In this document: positions 1 to 10,930 of the stretch, piece by piece
Layout: every line of letters begins with the position of its first letter
How positions within the stretch are numbered: the stretch's first letter is position 1
Assembly (NCBI GenBank): GCA_009786025.1
Contig: WQUA01000009.1
Location: 1 to 59,468 of the forward strand
DNA: 59,468 nucleotides
Direction of reading: 5' to 3'
Origin: Pseudomonadota bacterium
Lineage (GTDB): Bacteria > Pseudomonadota > Gammaproteobacteria > Burkholderiales > Casimicrobiaceae
Position numbers and translations under genes: made by a program
Notes under the pieces: model-generated
Databases searched by the model: none
What the model was told of the DNA's origin: nothing
What the model saw: only the letters and a program-made list of their open reading frames with translations

Positions 1-69
1 CGGTTGGTGGAACGGGGTATGCTCAGCAGCGAAGAAGGTGCTGACAGCATAACGTTATGCAAGGCGTAG
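1..69 (+). CDS. C-terminal end of an unidentified protein (partial)
   Basis: Frame 1 is open from the window edge to a TAG at 67-69 and reads RLVERGMLSSEEGADS followed by ITLCKA. It is placed just upstream of a strong terminator, which fits the end of a gene. The family is not recognisable from 22 residues, and a second frame is also open to position 51, so the frame choice is uncertain. Confidence 0.3.
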   Translation, partial: RLVERGMLSSEEGADSITLCKA

Positions 70-123
70 CCATGCGACATCTTTGCATTTGTACTATTTG
101 ACGCTTTGGGCGTTTTCCCGACA

Positions 124-158
124 AAACACACGGCCTGTAATGGGCCGTGTGTTTTTTT
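124..158 (+). terminator. Rho-independent terminator
   Basis: The arms ACACACGGCC and GGCCGTGTGT enclose a seven-base loop and are followed by a run of seven T. This is a textbook intrinsic terminator closing whatever gene enters from the left edge. Confidence 0.9.
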
Positions 159-250
159 GGACTCCTTTCACTCGCCCCGACCTTCCATTGTCTGTAGTGA
201 TTTTTATCAAGAATGACGGCGAAGCCGATTCCTGATACCCTGCTGCCGAT

Positions 251-1198
251 ATGTTTGCCGTTCTCGTCCATCAATTTTTTCTTGCAGCGCCACTTTTTCT
301 GCTGGTGTTCATCGGCTACGGCCTGGTGCGCTGGGGGCGATGGCCCAAGAGTGTTTCCGATGCGCTGACCCGCTTCGTGTTTTCGTTGGCGTTGCCGGCA
401 TTTTTGTTTCGGACCATGAGCGATTTTTCCTCGTTGCCGCCGGTCGACAGCCGTTTATTGATCGCTTTTTTCGGAAGTTGCCTTATCGTTTTCGCCGTCG
501 GCCGCCTCGTTGCCGCCTGGATTTTTAACCTTGATGGTGTGGCTTCGTCGGTTTTCGCACTGGGCGGCGTCTTCTCCAACAACGTATTGCTCGGTCTGCC
601 GCTGGCCAAACTGTTGCTCGGCGAGGCTTCCGTGCCTTCGGTCGCGTTGGTGCTGGTGTTCAACGCGCTGATTCTGTGGACGCTTGTAACGATCTCGGTC
701 GAATGGGCGCGCCACGGCAGTTTTTCGCTGACCGGGTTTCGCTTGATGGCGAAAAATGTTCTCACCAATCCGATCGTCGCCGGTATTCTTGCCGGCTCGG
801 CGTTCGGACTGACCGGCCTGCCGCTGCCGATGTTGATCGGCGAGCCGCTGTCGATGATTGCGCAGGCCGCCGCGCCAATGGCGCTGATCGTACTTGGGAT
901 GGGGCTCGCCGAATACGATGTCCGTCAGGGTTGGCAACAAAGCCTCGCCATTTGCGCATTGAAACTCGCTGTTCAACCGCTGGTCGTCTGGGGACTGGCG
1001 TGGTTGTTGGGATTGCCTACAATGGAAACACGCGTCGTCGTTCTTCTGGCGTCGTGCTCGGTCGGCATCAATGTTTATCTGATGGCGCGGCAGTTTCAAA
1101 CGATGCAGGCGCCGGTCGCCACCAGCCTCGTCCTTTCCACCCTGCTCGCGGCGTTTACCACGCCACTGATTTTGACACTGTTGGGAGCATATACATGA
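251..1198 (+). CDS. AEC family transporter (auxin efflux carrier / malonate permease type)
   Basis: A 315-residue, very hydrophobic protein with about ten membrane segments, in two halves joined by a short polar stretch near residues 150-165. Length and composition fit the AEC family, inner-membrane carriers that move small organic anions or related solutes. Conserved-looking features are the N-terminal IGYGLVRWG segment and the central GGVFSNNVLLGLPL segment, where AEC proteins carry an N-x-G/P-rich motif. The start at 251 has no clear Shine-Dalgarno sequence. The stop overlaps the start of the next transporter gene (ATGA), so the two are probably translated together. The substrate cannot be told from sequence. 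Confidence 0.85.
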   Translation: MFAVLVHQFFLAAPLFLLVFIGYGLVRWGRWPKSVSDALTRFVFSLALPAFLFRTMSDFSSLPPVDSRLLIAFFGSCLIVFAVGRLVAAWIFNLDGVASSVFALGGVFSNNVLLGLPLAKLLLGEASVPSVALVLVFNALILWTLVTISVEWARHGSFSLTGFRLMAKNVLTNPIVAGILAGSAFGLTGLPLPMLIGEPLSMIAQAAAPMALIVLGMGLAEYDVRQGWQQSLAICALKLAVQPLVVWGLAWLLGLPTMETRVVVLLASCSVGINVYLMARQFQTMQAPVATSLVLSTLLAAFTTPLILTLLGAYT

Positions 1199-1845
1199 TT
1201 CTTTTTCTCACCGTCGCCGTGGTTCACCTTGTGGCGTTGATGAGCCCGGGACCTGATTTCTTTTTCGTTTCGCAAACTGCCGCGCGGTTGACGCGACGCA
1301 ACGCGCTCTGTGGCGTGCTGGGCATTGTGCTGGGAATTGCGGCCTGGGCAGCGATCGCACTCCTCGGCCTTCACCTGCTGCTGCAACAAATGGTCTGGCT
1401 GCACGAAGGCATTACCATCGTGGGCGGCCTTTATCTGTGTTGGCTGGGATGGCTGATGTGGCGACCAACGCTGAAACGCGCCACCGCGCCGCCACCGAAA
1501 ATCACCGTCGAAGAAGCTCTCGCTTCCGATGCGCTCATCACTTCTACCGGAAATTTCAAAACATTTTTACGCGGTCTATTGGTCAATCTGTCCAATCCGA
1601 AGGCGCTGGTTTATTTCGGCAGCGTTTTCTCGTTGTTCGTCGGCCCCAATGTCGAGACCAGCGCGCGTTGGGGTATTTTTCTGTTGGTCGTTGTCGAATC
1701 TTTGTTGTGGTTCGTCTTTGTCGTCGCCGTCTTCGGGCTTCCTCCCGTCCGTCGTTTCTATCAACGCGCCGCCGGGTGGATTGATCGCGCCGCCGGTTGT
1801 TTGTTCATCGGTTTCGGGTTGCGGCTTATTTTTTCGAAGGTGTGA
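1195..1845 (+). CDS. LysE/RhtB family amino-acid exporter
   Basis: A 216-residue membrane protein starting at ATG 1195, which overlaps the preceding stop by four bases; an upstream in-frame extension is ignored because it only reads through the AEC gene. The N-terminal motif MSPGPDFFFV (about residues 15-24) is the signature of the RhtB/LysE family, and the length is typical (about 205-220). Family members export amino acids such as homoserine, threonine or leucine across the inner membrane. About five to six hydrophobic segments are visible. The overlap with the AEC gene suggests a two-gene efflux operon. Substrate is unknown. Confidence 0.88.
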   Translation: MILFLTVAVVHLVALMSPGPDFFFVSQTAARLTRRNALCGVLGIVLGIAAWAAIALLGLHLLLQQMVWLHEGITIVGGLYLCWLGWLMWRPTLKRATAPPPKITVEEALASDALITSTGNFKTFLRGLLVNLSNPKALVYFGSVFSLFVGPNVETSARWGIFLLVVVESLLWFVFVVAVFGLPPVRRFYQRAAGWIDRAAGCLFIGFGLRLIFSKV

Positions 1846-1878
1846 TTGAAGTTTGCATGCCGGTGTGCGAGGGAAAGC

Positions 1879-1925
1879 GTTTAACCGCAAAAAGCGCAAA
1901 GAAAACTTCCGCTTTCGCGAGGATA
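1879..1925 (+). repeat. Dispersed A-rich intergenic repeat (type R1)
   Basis: Contains TTTAACCGCAAAAAGCGCAA followed by AGAAAAC and a CGCGAGG end. The same core recurs, in both orientations, in at least eight other places in the window (about 17730, 18141, 43618, 46409, 50527, 50852, 51788, 51945). Confidence 0.75.
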
Positions 1926-1983
1926 ACGAGCAAGGGGTATTCGTTGTGCTTCGCCCGACACACGATGCTCGAGGCGCCCGCCC

Positions 1984-3594
1984 CTATTCCTCTTTCTTTT
2001 TCTTCGTTGACCGCCGTCGCCCGGTCGTCGCTCCCGGACTGCTCTCTTTCACACTCCCCTGATCGACATGGGTTTCCGCTTGTTTCGCCCGCTTCATCAG
2101 CAGCGCCGGCACCGGCCTTTGCTTTGACGCCAAGCCGCGTCCCAATGCCGCAAGATGTTGGCGCACCAGCGCGGCGCTTGGCGGCGGCGTTCCGCTCTTC
2201 GCCGAAGGGCGCGCCGGTTTTTTCGGCAGCGGTTGATCGGGATTTTTGGCGTAAGCCGCTTCGCGCTCTTCCTGGCGCGATCTCCCTTCACTGCCCGCTT
2301 CGTTTCCTGTTGCACGCTCGGCCGGCAGATTGCCGCTCTTGCGGGTTCTGCGCTCGGCCGATGAGCCGCTGCTTCTGCGGGTTGACCGTTCGGGCGTCGG
2401 ATGATCGCTCTTGCTTTCATGCGACGCAGTGCGACGCGGCGCTTCCAGCACGCCCGCTTCAACTTCGACGCGCTCGATTTTTTTGCGAATCAGTTTTTCG
2501 ATTTCGGCGAGGTATTTTTCCTCGTCGGGCGACACCAGCGAGATCGCTTCGCCTTCAGCGCCGGCGCGACCGGTACGGCCAATTCGGTGGACGTAATCTT
2601 CGGGCACGTTCGGCATTTCGTAATTAATCACGACCGGCAACTCTTCAATGTCGAGGCCACGCGCCGCCACGTCGGTCGCGACGAGTATTTGCGTTTTGCC
2701 TTCCTTGAATTTTTCCAGCGAGGCGATACGCGCCGATTGCGTTTTGTCGCCGTGGATCGCCTCCGCCGCCAGCCCGGATTTTTCAAGCAGCCGCGCCAGC
2801 CGCGACGCACCGTGTCGTGTGCGAACGAAGCACAGGGTTTGCCACAGGTTGCGCGATTTGACGAGATGTTCGAGCAGAGCGCGCTTTTGGTCAGACGGGC
2901 AATGGTAGGCGCTTTGTTTGACGGTTTCAGCGGCCGCGTTGCGACGTGCTACTTCGATCAATTTCGGCGCTTTCAGCATGTCCTCGGCGAGTTTTTTGAT
3001 GTCCGCCGAGAAGGTTGCTGAGAACAGCAAACTTTGCCGCTCTTTCGGCAGGAGTCTCATGATCCGCCGGATGTCGGGAATAAACCCCATGTCGAGCATC
3101 CGGTCGGCTTCGTCGAGCACAAGAAATGTCACTTGCGACAGCGACACGCTTTTTTGTTCGAGATGATCGAGCAAACGCCCTGGCGTCGCCACCAGAATTT
3201 CGACGCCGGCCTTGACCACCGGAGTTTGCTGTTTGATATTGACGCCGCCGTAAACCACTGTCGAGCGTAATCCGGTGTATTTGGCATACGTTTGTACCGA
3301 TGCTTCGACCTGGATCGCCAATTCGCGGGTCGGCGTCAGCACCAGCGCCCGCACCGGATGCCGCGCCGGCGACAGGCTGGTATTGGCATACGGCATCAAT
3401 TTGTGCAACAACGGCAGGGTAAAACCGGCTGTCTTGCCGGTACCGGTCTGGGCGCCGCCCATCACATCATGTCCCGCCAAAATCACGGGAATGGCCTGCC
3501 GCTGGATCGGCGTCGGCGTCGTATAACCCGCTTCTCCAACCGCCTTCAGCACCTCCGGGCACAACCCCAGCTCGGCAAAACTCATATCACTCAA
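1984..3594 (-). CDS. rhlE: DEAD-box ATP-dependent RNA helicase RhlE-like
   Basis: About 536 residues. All helicase motifs are present: Q-motif region TTPTPIQRQ, Walker A AQTGTGKT (about 48-55), PTRELA, DEAD (about 161-164), SAT (about 192-194), and [10 protein letters not shown] in the second RecA domain. A long basic tail rich in R, K, S and P follows from about residue 385, as in proteobacterial RhlE helicases involved in ribosome and RNA remodelling. Start choice: AGGAGG lies eight bases before a TTG at 3594, while the ATG at 3585 (MSFAELGL, the usual RhlE beginning) is 17 bases away and a TTG at 3615 is also open. TTG 3594 fits the ribosome site best. Divergent from typA. Confidence 0.9.
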   Translation of the reverse strand: MSDMSFAELGLCPEVLKAVGEAGYTTPTPIQRQAIPVILAGHDVMGGAQTGTGKTAGFTLPLLHKLMPYANTSLSPARHPVRALVLTPTRELAIQVEASVQTYAKYTGLRSTVVYGGVNIKQQTPVVKAGVEILVATPGRLLDHLEQKSVSLSQVTFLVLDEADRMLDMGFIPDIRRIMRLLPKERQSLLFSATFSADIKKLAEDMLKAPKLIEVARRNAAAETVKQSAYHCPSDQKRALLEHLVKSRNLWQTLCFVRTRHGASRLARLLEKSGLAAEAIHGDKTQSARIASLEKFKEGKTQILVATDVAARGLDIEELPVVINYEMPNVPEDYVHRIGRTGRAGAEGEAISLVSPDEEKYLAEIEKLIRKKIERVEVEAGVLEAPRRTASHESKSDHPTPERSTRRSSGSSAERRTRKSGNLPAERATGNEAGSEGRSRQEEREAAYAKNPDQPLPKKPARPSAKSGTPPPSAALVRQHLAALGRGLASKQRPVPALLMKRAKQAETHVDQGSVKESSPGATTGRRRSTKKKKEE

Positions 3595-3789
3595 CGAAAC
3601 ATCCTCCTGAATCAATGACGTAACTATACCGGAAACCGTCGGGAAACTGAAAAAAGCTGCCGCGATTCCGGGAAAAAATGATACATTTGCGGCCTTTCGT
3701 ACGTTAAAGCTCCTTTTTGGCGCTCCGGCGCCTCTTTCTCCGGGTCCCCGGTCATCGCGGTTCTCCGATTATTCAATAGAATTATATTT

Positions 3790-5628
3790 ATGCCTTCCCG
3801 TCAGTTACGCAACATTGCCATCATCGCGCACGTCGATCACGGCAAAACCACGCTGGTCGATAAACTGCTCGTCCAGTCCGGCACTTTCGCCAAACATCAA
3901 ACCGTCGGCGAGCGGGTGATGGACAGCAACGACATCGAGCGCGAGCGTGGCATTACGATCTTCTCGAAAAACTGCGCGATCCGCTACGGCGATGCGCGCA
4001 TCAACATCGTCGATACGCCTGGCCACGCCGATTTCGGCGGCGAAGTTGAACGCGTATTGGGCATGGTCGATGGCGTGCTGTTACTGGTGGACGCGGTTGA
4101 AGGGCCGATGCCGCAAACGCGCTTCGTCACGATGAAAGCGCTACGCCAACATCTGCGCCCCATCGTCGTCGTCAACAAAGTAGATCGCCCCGGCGCGCGC
4201 CCCGAATGGGTGGTCAATCAAACTTTCGATTTGTTCGACCGCCTCGGTGCGGCCGAAGCGCAACTCGATTTCCCGGTGATCTACGCTTCGGCGCTGAACG
4301 GCTGGGCGACTACTGATATTCAAGCCGTCTATTCCGGCGAAGCCGCCAAGGGCGACATGCGCCCACTCTATGAGGCCATTCTGGTGCATGTGCCGGCTCC
4401 CGAAGGCGATCCCGACGGATCGTTGCAGTTTCAAATCAGCTCGCTCGATTACTCGTCGTACATCGGCAGGCTCGGCATCGGCCGCATCCGCCGTGGTCGT
4501 TTGCGCCCCAACCAGGAAGTGATCGCGTTGACGCCGAACGAAGCGCCGATACGTGCCAAAATCTCGCAAGTGCTCGGCTTCTCCGGCCTCGATCGCGTAC
4601 CGATTGAGGAAGGCGAAGCCGGCGACATCGTGCTGGTCAGCGGTATCGACAACCTTTCGATCGGCACCACACTGGCTGATATTGCCGAACCCGAAGCGCT
4701 GCCACCGATTGCGATTGACGAGCCGACGTTATCGATGCAATTTCAGGTCAACACCTCGCCGCTCGCCGGCCGCGAGGGGAAATACGTGACCTCACGCAAT
4801 ATCCGCGACCGTCTGCACAAAGAGATGCTGACCAACGTCGCGTTGCGCGTTGAGGACACCGAAGACACCGATGTATTTCTGGTCTCGGGGCGCGGCGAAT
4901 TACATTTGACGATTCTGATCGAGAACATGCGCCGCGAAGGTTATGAGTTGGCCGTATCAAGACCGCGCGTCGTTTTGCGCGAGATTGACGGTGTCACTTG
5001 CGAGCCTTATGAATTTCTGTCGGTCGATGTCGAAGATTCGCATCAGGGTGGCGTGATGGAAGTGCTCGGCCCGCGCCGTGGTGAAATGGTGCACATGGAA
5101 TCCGATGGCCGGGGCCGTACCCGGATTGATTACCGGATTCCGGCGCGCGGTTTGATCGGTTTTCAAGGCGAATTCCTGAATCTGACGCGCGGCACGGGCA
5201 TCATGAGCCACGTTTTCGACAGCTACGCCCCCGTCAAAGGGGACATTCCCGAACGTCGTAATGGCGTATTGGTCTCGCAAGAAGAGGGTGACGCCGTCGC
5301 CTACGCACTGTGGAACTTGCAGGAGCGCGGACGTATGTTCGTCTCGCCCGGCGATAAATTGTATGAAGGAATGGTGATCGGCATCCACAGTCGCGACAAT
5401 GATCTGGTCGTCAATCCGATCAAAGGAAAAAAACTCACCAATGTTCGCGCTTCCGGCAAGGACGACGCCGTCCTGCTGACGCCGCCGATCAAACTCACCC
5501 TCGAATACGCCGTCGAATTCATCGCCGACGACGAACTGGCCGAAATCACGCCACAATCCATTCGTATCCGCAAGCGCTTTCTGAAAGAGCACGAACGCAA
5601 ACGCGCTTCGAGGGAAACATCCGGGTAA
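3790..5628 (+). CDS. typA: Ribosome-associated GTPase TypA/BipA
   Basis: 612 residues, the usual TypA length. G1 motif AHVDHGKTT lies at residues 13-21, G3 [11 protein letters not shown] near 75 and G4 NKVDRP near 130, followed by EF-G-like domains II, III and V and the TypA-specific C-terminal domain ending in basic residues. TypA is a translational GTPase that binds 70S ribosomes and helps 50S assembly and stress or cold growth. The start is fixed by homology-style alignment of [18 protein letters not shown]. No Shine-Dalgarno sequence is visible: the 20 bases before the ATG are AT-rich, so a very short leader is possible. Confidence 0.95.
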   Translation: MPSRQLRNIAIIAHVDHGKTTLVDKLLVQSGTFAKHQTVGERVMDSNDIERERGITIFSKNCAIRYGDARINIVDTPGHADFGGEVERVLGMVDGVLLLVDAVEGPMPQTRFVTMKALRQHLRPIVVVNKVDRPGARPEWVVNQTFDLFDRLGAAEAQLDFPVIYASALNGWATTDIQAVYSGEAAKGDMRPLYEAILVHVPAPEGDPDGSLQFQISSLDYSSYIGRLGIGRIRRGRLRPNQEVIALTPNEAPIRAKISQVLGFSGLDRVPIEEGEAGDIVLVSGIDNLSIGTTLADIAEPEALPPIAIDEPTLSMQFQVNTSPLAGREGKYVTSRNIRDRLHKEMLTNVALRVEDTEDTDVFLVSGRGELHLTILIENMRREGYELAVSRPRVVLREIDGVTCEPYEFLSVDVEDSHQGGVMEVLGPRRGEMVHMESDGRGRTRIDYRIPARGLIGFQGEFLNLTRGTGIMSHVFDSYAPVKGDIPERRNGVLVSQEEGDAVAYALWNLQERGRMFVSPGDKLYEGMVIGIHSRDNDLVVNPIKGKKLTNVRASGKDDAVLLTPPIKLTLEYAVEFIADDELAEITPQSIRIRKRFLKEHERKRASRETSG

Positions 5629-5929
5629 GACAAGCATCAGCGGCCAGCTTTCAAAAATCAAAAAGGCATCGCATCACCGCATCATTCCACACCGAGATGT
5701 GTGTGGCATCGCCGCATGTAACAGCCGTGTCGCCCGACCCTCCTCTCGTTCCCATCCGTGCGAGAAAAGCCCCTGCGCAACAAGCCGCCAGGTGGGCAAA
5801 GCGCTGTCCGAGCATCCGGGTGTAAGCTGTCGGGAACGCGCGAACCCCGAGATTGCGGCTCGTGCATCCCGCGGGTATGACATCCGGAATCTTGCGGAGA
5901 CTTGGAGCGCACGAAGAACTTCAACGACG
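5629..5929. other. Intergenic stretch without a supported gene
   Basis: About 300 bases between typA and the rimP promoter. Open frames here are short and have no recognisable protein character. Only a small inverted repeat around CACACCGAGATGTGTGTG (5689-5706) stands out. No clear terminator for typA was found. Confidence 0.5.
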
Positions 5930-5962
5930 TTGTTAAAAAAACCGGGCGTTTTGTGTTAAAAT
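5930..5962 (+). promoter_or_regulatory. Candidate promoter of the rimP-nusA-infB operon
   Basis: TGTTAAAAT at 5954-5962 is an extended -10 element (TGn plus TAAAAT). A TTGTTA at 5930-5935 is too far (21 bases) to be an ideal -35, but extended -10 promoters tolerate this. Predicted transcription would start near 5969, just ahead of the terminator-like hairpin. Confidence 0.5.
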
Positions 5963-5981
5963 CCGCCAGAACAACTATCAG

Positions 5982-6010
5982 AAATGGGCTGTCCACAGCC
6001 CATTTTTTTT
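5982..6010 (+). terminator. Terminator-like attenuator hairpin in the rimP leader
   Basis: The arms AATGGGCTG and CAGCCCATT form a near-perfect stem around four bases (TCCA), followed directly by a run of T to position 6010. It has intrinsic-terminator form, yet it sits between the putative promoter and the rimP start, so it must be read through for the operon to be expressed. Confidence 0.8.
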
Positions 6011-6027
6011 TCACGCGATTTGGTAAA

Positions 6028-6492
6028 TTGAATTTGAATATCGGCGAACTTCTGGAAACGACGTTGCCCGCATTGGGCTTCGAGCTGGCAGATTGGGAAA
6101 TGTCTCCCAAAGGCCGGACGATTCGCGTCTTTATTGACACGCCGGAAAATACGACTTCGGGAGTGACCGTCGATGATTGCGCTGCGGTCAGTCATCACTT
6201 GTCGCGCCTTTTCGCCGTCGAAAATATTGATTACGACCGCTTGGAAGTCTCGTCGCCTGGCCTCGACCGCCCTCTCAGGAAACTGGCGGATTTCGTCCGC
6301 TTTGCCGGCTCCGAGGCGCAACTAACGCTGCGCGAGCCGATCGAGGGCAGTCGCAAAATGAAAGTGCTGTTGTGCGGCGTCGAAAGCGATCGGGTGCTAA
6401 CCGAACGCGCCGGCGCAACATTGGCAATTGAGCATCACCAAATTGAACGGGCGCGGCTCGTTCCCAAGTTAGAGTGGAGAAAAGCAAAATGA
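6028..6492 (+). CDS. rimP: Ribosome maturation factor RimP
   Basis: About 154 residues from a TTG at 6028 (or 152 from TTG 6034); the ATG further upstream at 5902 would force translation through the hairpin and is rejected. RimP acts in 30S subunit maturation. The N-terminal half ([56 protein letters not shown]) is the family hallmark, followed by the Sm-like C-terminal domain. First gene of the rimP-nusA-infB operon; its stop overlaps nusA (ATGA). The use of a TTG start with only a weak ribosome site suggests modest expression. Confidence 0.92.
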   Translation: MNLNIGELLETTLPALGFELADWEMSPKGRTIRVFIDTPENTTSGVTVDDCAAVSHHLSRLFAVENIDYDRLEVSSPGLDRPLRKLADFVRFAGSEAQLTLREPIEGSRKMKVLLCGVESDRVLTERAGATLAIEHHQIERARLVPKLEWRKAK

Positions 6493-7997
6493 ACCGTGAT
6501 TTGCTGCTTCTGGCGGATGCGCTGGCACGCGAGAAAAACGTGCCGCGCGAAATCGTATTTGCGGCGCTGGAATTTGCGCTGGCTTCGGCGACCAAAAAAC
6601 GCTTCAAGGAAGAAGTCGATGTGCGCGTAGTCATCAACCGCGACACCGGCGACTATGAAGCGTTCCGGCGCTGGACGGTTGTTCCCGATGAAGAACATGA
6701 AGAGCCATCTCGACAAATCGCCATGACCGACGCCATCGAGCAGGGAAAAGAACTCCATATCGGCGACATCGTCGAAGAGCCGCTGGAGGCCGCCGAATTC
6801 GGTCGCATCGGCGCACAGGCGGCCAAGCAAGTCATTCTCCAGCGCATCCGCGATGCCGAGCGCGAACAAATCATCAACGATTTTCTTGAACGCCAGGACA
6901 ATTTGCTCAACGGCACAGTCAAGCGCATCGAGCGTGGCAATGTGATTATTGAATCCGGTAAGGTCGAAGGCATCATCCCGCGCGATCAACTCATCCCTAA
7001 GGAAAACCTGCGAGTTGGCGATCGTGTCCGCGCTTATGTGATGAAGGTCGATCGTCAGGCCAAGGGGCCGCAACTGATTCTGTCGCGTACCGCGTCGGAG
7101 TTTCTGGTGCGCCTGTTTGAGCTGGAAGTGCCGGAAATTGAAGAGGGATTGATCGAAATTATGGGCGCCGCCCGCGACCCCGGCCTGCGCGCCAAAATCG
7201 CCGTCAAATCGAATGACCCGCGTCTCGACCCGCAAGGCACCTGCATCGGCATGCGCGGCTCGCGTGTGACCGCCGTCACCAACGAACTGGCCGGAGAGCG
7301 TGTCGATATTGTGTTGTGGTCAGAAGACCCGGCGAAGTATGTCATCAACGCGCTGGCGCCAGCCGAAGTGCAGAGCATTGTCGTCGATGAAGACAAGCAC
7401 GCCATGGATGTCGCCGTGAATGAAGAAAATCTGGCGGTCGCCATCGGTCGCGGCGGCCAGAACGTGCGGCTGGCGTCCGAGATGACCGGCTGGCAAATCA
7501 ATTTGATGAATGTCGAGGAGTCGCAGAAAAAAGCCGAGGAGGAGAGCGCGAAACTTCGGCAACTCTTCACTGTAAGACTCGATGTTGATGATGAAGTCGC
7601 CGATATTCTGATTTCCGAGGGTTTCTCCTCGCTTGAAGAGGTTGCTTATGTACCGATCCATGAAATGCTGGAGATTGAAGCGTTCGATGAAGAAACGGTC
7701 GAAGAACTGCGCAAGCGCGCCCGTAACGCACTGTTAACCGACGCGATCGCGCTTGAGGAAAGCCTCAAAGGCGTCGAAGAAGCGCTGTTGCAGCTTCCGG
7801 GAATGTCGCCATCGCTGGCGGCAGAACTTGCCAAACACGACATCAAGACGCGCGACGACCTTGCTGATCTCGCCGTCGATGAATTGATCGAGATAACAGA
7901 GATGCCCCAAGAGGCCGCTCAAGATTTGATTATGAAAGCCCGCGCCCATTGGTTTGAAGATGAAAGCGGCGACGAACCCTCCGCCGTCACACCCTAA
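6489..7997 (+). CDS. nusA: Transcription termination/antitermination factor NusA
   Basis: 502 residues from ATG 6489, preceded by GGAG ten bases upstream. Domain order is standard: N-terminal RNA-polymerase-binding domain (about 1-125), S1 domain (about 135-200, [26 protein letters not shown]), two KH domains (about 230-345, with [13 protein letters not shown]) and two C-terminal acidic helix-hairpin repeats (about 365-490), the form found in beta- and gammaproteobacteria. NusA controls pausing, intrinsic termination and antitermination. It lies in the conserved operon downstream of a terminator-like leader, which makes feedback by NusA itself plausible. Confidence 0.96.
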   Translation: MNRDLLLLADALAREKNVPREIVFAALEFALASATKKRFKEEVDVRVVINRDTGDYEAFRRWTVVPDEEHEEPSRQIAMTDAIEQGKELHIGDIVEEPLEAAEFGRIGAQAAKQVILQRIRDAEREQIINDFLERQDNLLNGTVKRIERGNVIIESGKVEGIIPRDQLIPKENLRVGDRVRAYVMKVDRQAKGPQLILSRTASEFLVRLFELEVPEIEEGLIEIMGAARDPGLRAKIAVKSNDPRLDPQGTCIGMRGSRVTAVTNELAGERVDIVLWSEDPAKYVINALAPAEVQSIVVDEDKHAMDVAVNEENLAVAIGRGGQNVRLASEMTGWQINLMNVEESQKKAEEESAKLRQLFTVRLDVDDEVADILISEGFSSLEEVAYVPIHEMLEIEAFDEETVEELRKRARNALLTDAIALEESLKGVEEALLQLPGMSPSLAAELAKHDIKTRDDLADLAVDELIEITEMPQEAAQDLIMKARAHWFEDESGDEPSAVTP

Positions 7998-8021
7998 TGG
8001 ATCGTGCAGGAGACTTACAGG

Positions 8022-10859
8022 ATGCTGCAAACCACTATAGAAACTTTCGCCGAAGAACTCAAAGTGCCGGTCGCCACACTGCTTGAGCAGTTGGCCGCTG
8101 CTGGCATTGAAGACAAAAAAGTCGGCGACAAGCTCACCGCCAAAGACAAAGCGGCCCTTCTTGATTATTTGCGCCAGCAACACGGCGCTGTCGAGCCGAA
8201 GAAACGGATTACCTTGACGCGTAAGGAGACTTCGGAAATCCGAACCCCGGACGCTTCCGGTAAAGCCCGTACCATTCAGGTCGAAGTCCGCAAAAAACGG
8301 GTGCTGGTGCGCCGTGAGGAAAGCGAAGCCGTTCCGACAGCAGCAATCACCGAATTACCGGAACCAGTTGAGCCGTTGCTGCCCACCGCAGAGTCCGTAG
8401 AGTCTGTTGAAGCCGTCGATTCGGCGCCGGAAACGCTTGAACTTGCAGCCTCTCAGAGCGAATCGGCGCCCAGGGTCGGTGCTCGCGTAGCTTCGCCATC
8501 AACACCGGAAAAAGCCGCGCTGGCTGCCGCTGCCGCCAGCAAAGCAGCCGCCCGCAAAGCGGCCGCTGGCGAGAAGAAAGCCTCAAAAAAGAAAACGGCG
8601 GCGGCTGAAAAAGAGCCATCTGTAGCTACGGCAACAACCAAAGCGCGCAAGCCGATGCCGGTATTGACGCCGGAAGAATTGGCCTCCCGCCGCGCCGAAG
8701 AGCAACGGGCGCAGGAATTGATCGCGCGCCAGCAAGAAGATTTACGCCGCAAACAGGAACTGGAAACAGCGCGTCGCAACAAAAAGGAACGCGAAGAAGC
8801 AGAAAAAGCAGCGCGGGCATCGGCGAAGACAGCCGCAGAAAAAGCTCCTCTTGAAGAAGCGGAAAAACCGCCCACCGAACTGAAAGGCACCTTGCACCGC
8901 CCGGCGCACAAGAAAGAAACCAAAAAAGAAAAAGCAAAAACCACTTTGCGCGAGGCCGCCGATCGCAACGAAGAAATCCGGCGTGGATTGAAGCAGCGTG
9001 GCGGCAGCGCAGCAGCGGGCTGGCGTTCGCCCAAGGGGGGCAAGAGTCGACGCGAAGAAAAGGCCGAAGCGCCGACACCAGCGCCGATGGCGCCCGTTGT
9101 TCGCGAGGTCGTGGTGCCGGAAACGATTACCGTCGCCGATTTATCGCACAAGATGTCGGTAAAGGCAGCAGAAGTCATCAAGACGCTGATGAAAATGGGT
9201 ATGATGGTCACCATCAATCAGATGCTCGATCAGGAAACTGCGATCATCGTCGTTCAGGAAATGGGGCACACAGCGATTGCCGCCAAACCGGATGATCCCG
9301 ATGCGCTGCTGGTTGCCGACGAAGCATCGAGCCACAGCAGTGCTGAGTTACTGCCGCGCGCGCCGGTCGTCACCGTAATGGGGCACGTCGATCATGGCAA
9401 GACCTCACTGCTCGATTACATCCGTCGCACCAAAGTCGCCATCGGCGAAGCCGGCGGCATCACTCAGCACATCGGCGCTTATCATGTCGAAACGCCGAAG
9501 GGTATCATCACGTTCCTCGACACCCCCGGCCACGAAGCGTTCACCGCGATGCGGGCGCGCGGCGCCAAAGTCACCGATATTGTGATTCTGGTCGTTGCCG
9601 CCGACGATGGCGTGATGCCGCAAACCAAAGAAGCGATCGCCCATGCCAAAGCCGGCAATGTGCCGGTCGTCGTCGCCCTCAACAAGATCGACAAACCCGA
9701 TGCCAACCCGGAGCGGGTCAGGCAAGAACTGGTCGCCGAAAATGTGATTCCCGAAGCGTACGGCGGCGATGTGCAGTTCGTCGAAGTTTCGGCGAAAACC
9801 GGCAACGGCATCGACGCGCTGCTCGACGCCGTGCTTCTGCAAGCGGAAGTGCTGGAGCTGAAAGCGCCGAAAGACGCGCCGGCCAAAGGCATCGTGATTG
9901 AATCACGGCTCGACAAGGGGCGCGGCGCCGTCGCCACCGTTCTGGTGCAATCGGGTACGCTGAAACGTGGCGACATCGTGCTGGCCGGCGCTGTTTATGG
10001 CCGCGTGCGCGCGATGCTCGACGAAAGCGGCCGCAATATCGGTGAAGCCGGCCCTTCGATTCCGGTCGAAATTCAAGGGCTGTCGGATGTGCCGTTGGCC
10101 GGCGAAGATGTGCTGGCGCTGAATGATGAGCGCCGCGCTCGTGAAGTCGCCCTCTTCCGTCAAGGAAAATTCCGCGATGTACGGCTGGCGAGACAACAAG
10201 CCGCCAAGCTCGAAAACATGTTTGAGCAAATGGGCGACAGCAACGTCAAAACACTGCCGCTCATCATCAAGGCTGACGCCCAGGGAAGCTATGAGGCGCT
10301 GCAGCAGACGCTTACCAAACTGTCCACCAGCGAAGTCAAGATCGACATCGTTCACGCCGCTGTCGGCGGCATCACCGAATCTGATGTCAATCTGGCGATT
10401 GCATCCAAGGCTGTCATCATCGGCTTCAACACGCGTGCCGATGCGCAGGCGCGCAAGCTCGCCGAGCACAACGATATTGAGATTCGTTACTACAACATTA
10501 TTTATGAAGCCGCTGATGATGTGAAAGCGGCGCTCTCTGGCCTGCTGTCGCCCGAAAAACGCGAGCAACAATTGGGGCTGGTCGATATCCGCGAAGTCTA
10601 TCGGATTCCGAAAGTTGGCGTCGTCGCTGGTTGTTACGTACTCGAAGGCATGGTCCCGCGCGGCGCGCGTGTTCGCCTGTTGCGCAGCCATGTGGTGCTC
10701 CACGACGGCGAACTCGATTCGCTCAAGCGCTTCAAGGACGACGTTAAAGAAGTCAAAGCCGGTTTTGAATGTGGCTTGTCGATCAAGAACTTTAACGACA
10801 TTCAACAGGGCGACCAGCTTGAGGTTTATCAAGTCGTCGAAATCGCCAGAACGCTCTAA
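8022..10859 (+). CDS. infB: Translation initiation factor IF-2
   Basis: 945 residues from ATG 8022, with GGAG nine bases upstream; an upstream GTG at 8004 overlaps that site and is rejected. An N-terminal IF2-N domain (about 1-50) is followed by a long charged Ala/Lys/Glu-rich linker (about 130-330), a second IF2-N-like domain (about 370-430), and the GTPase core with G1 GHVDHGKTS (about 454-462), G3 DTPGHEAF, G4 NKID and G5 SAK. Domains II-IV follow to the C-terminus. IF-2 delivers initiator tRNA to the 30S subunit and drives subunit joining. It lies 24 bases after nusA. Confidence 0.97.
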   Translation: MLQTTIETFAEELKVPVATLLEQLAAAGIEDKKVGDKLTAKDKAALLDYLRQQHGAVEPKKRITLTRKETSEIRTPDASGKARTIQVEVRKKRVLVRREESEAVPTAAITELPEPVEPLLPTAESVESVEAVDSAPETLELAASQSESAPRVGARVASPSTPEKAALAAAAASKAAARKAAAGEKKASKKKTAAAEKEPSVATATTKARKPMPVLTPEELASRRAEEQRAQELIARQQEDLRRKQELETARRNKKEREEAEKAARASAKTAAEKAPLEEAEKPPTELKGTLHRPAHKKETKKEKAKTTLREAADRNEEIRRGLKQRGGSAAAGWRSPKGGKSRREEKAEAPTPAPMAPVVREVVVPETITVADLSHKMSVKAAEVIKTLMKMGMMVTINQMLDQETAIIVVQEMGHTAIAAKPDDPDALLVADEASSHSSAELLPRAPVVTVMGHVDHGKTSLLDYIRRTKVAIGEAGGITQHIGAYHVETPKGIITFLDTPGHEAFTAMRARGAKVTDIVILVVAADDGVMPQTKEAIAHAKAGNVPVVVALNKIDKPDANPERVRQELVAENVIPEAYGGDVQFVEVSAKTGNGIDALLDAVLLQAEVLELKAPKDAPAKGIVIESRLDKGRGAVATVLVQSGTLKRGDIVLAGAVYGRVRAMLDESGRNIGEAGPSIPVEIQGLSDVPLAGEDVLALNDERRAREVALFRQGKFRDVRLARQQAAKLENMFEQMGDSNVKTLPLIIKADAQGSYEALQQTLTKLSTSEVKIDIVHAAVGGITESDVNLAIASKAVIIGFNTRADAQARKLAEHNDIEIRYYNIIYEAADDVKAALSGLLSPEKREQQLGLVDIREVYRIPKVGVVAGCYVLEGMVPRGARVRLLRSHVVLHDGELDSLKRFKDDVKEVKAGFECGLSIKNFNDIQQGDQLEVYQVVEIARTL

Positions 10860-10863
10860 CCTT

Positions 10864-10882
10864 CTCCCCCTTCGGGGGGAGG
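10864..10882 (+). repeat. UUCG-capped hairpin between infB and rbfA
   Basis: CTCCCCC and GGGGGAG pair around a TTCG loop, an exceptionally stable tetraloop hairpin. No T run follows, so it is more likely a processing or stability element, or a short copy of the G/C-rich dispersed palindrome, than a terminator. Confidence 0.65.
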
Positions 10883-10930
10883 GTTACTCTTCCCTTCTGA
10901 GCGCCTGCTCGAAATATAAAGGAGGCAAAA

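Noticed and set aside
676-1194. Long in-frame extension of the LysE gene upstream of 1195
   Set aside because: It only reads the AEC gene in another frame; the extension has no transporter character and ATG 1195 is placed ideally in an ATGA overlap.
5699-5959. Open frame of 86 residues before rimP
   Set aside because: Arginine- and cysteine-rich composition without any domain pattern, and the region holds the rimP promoter.
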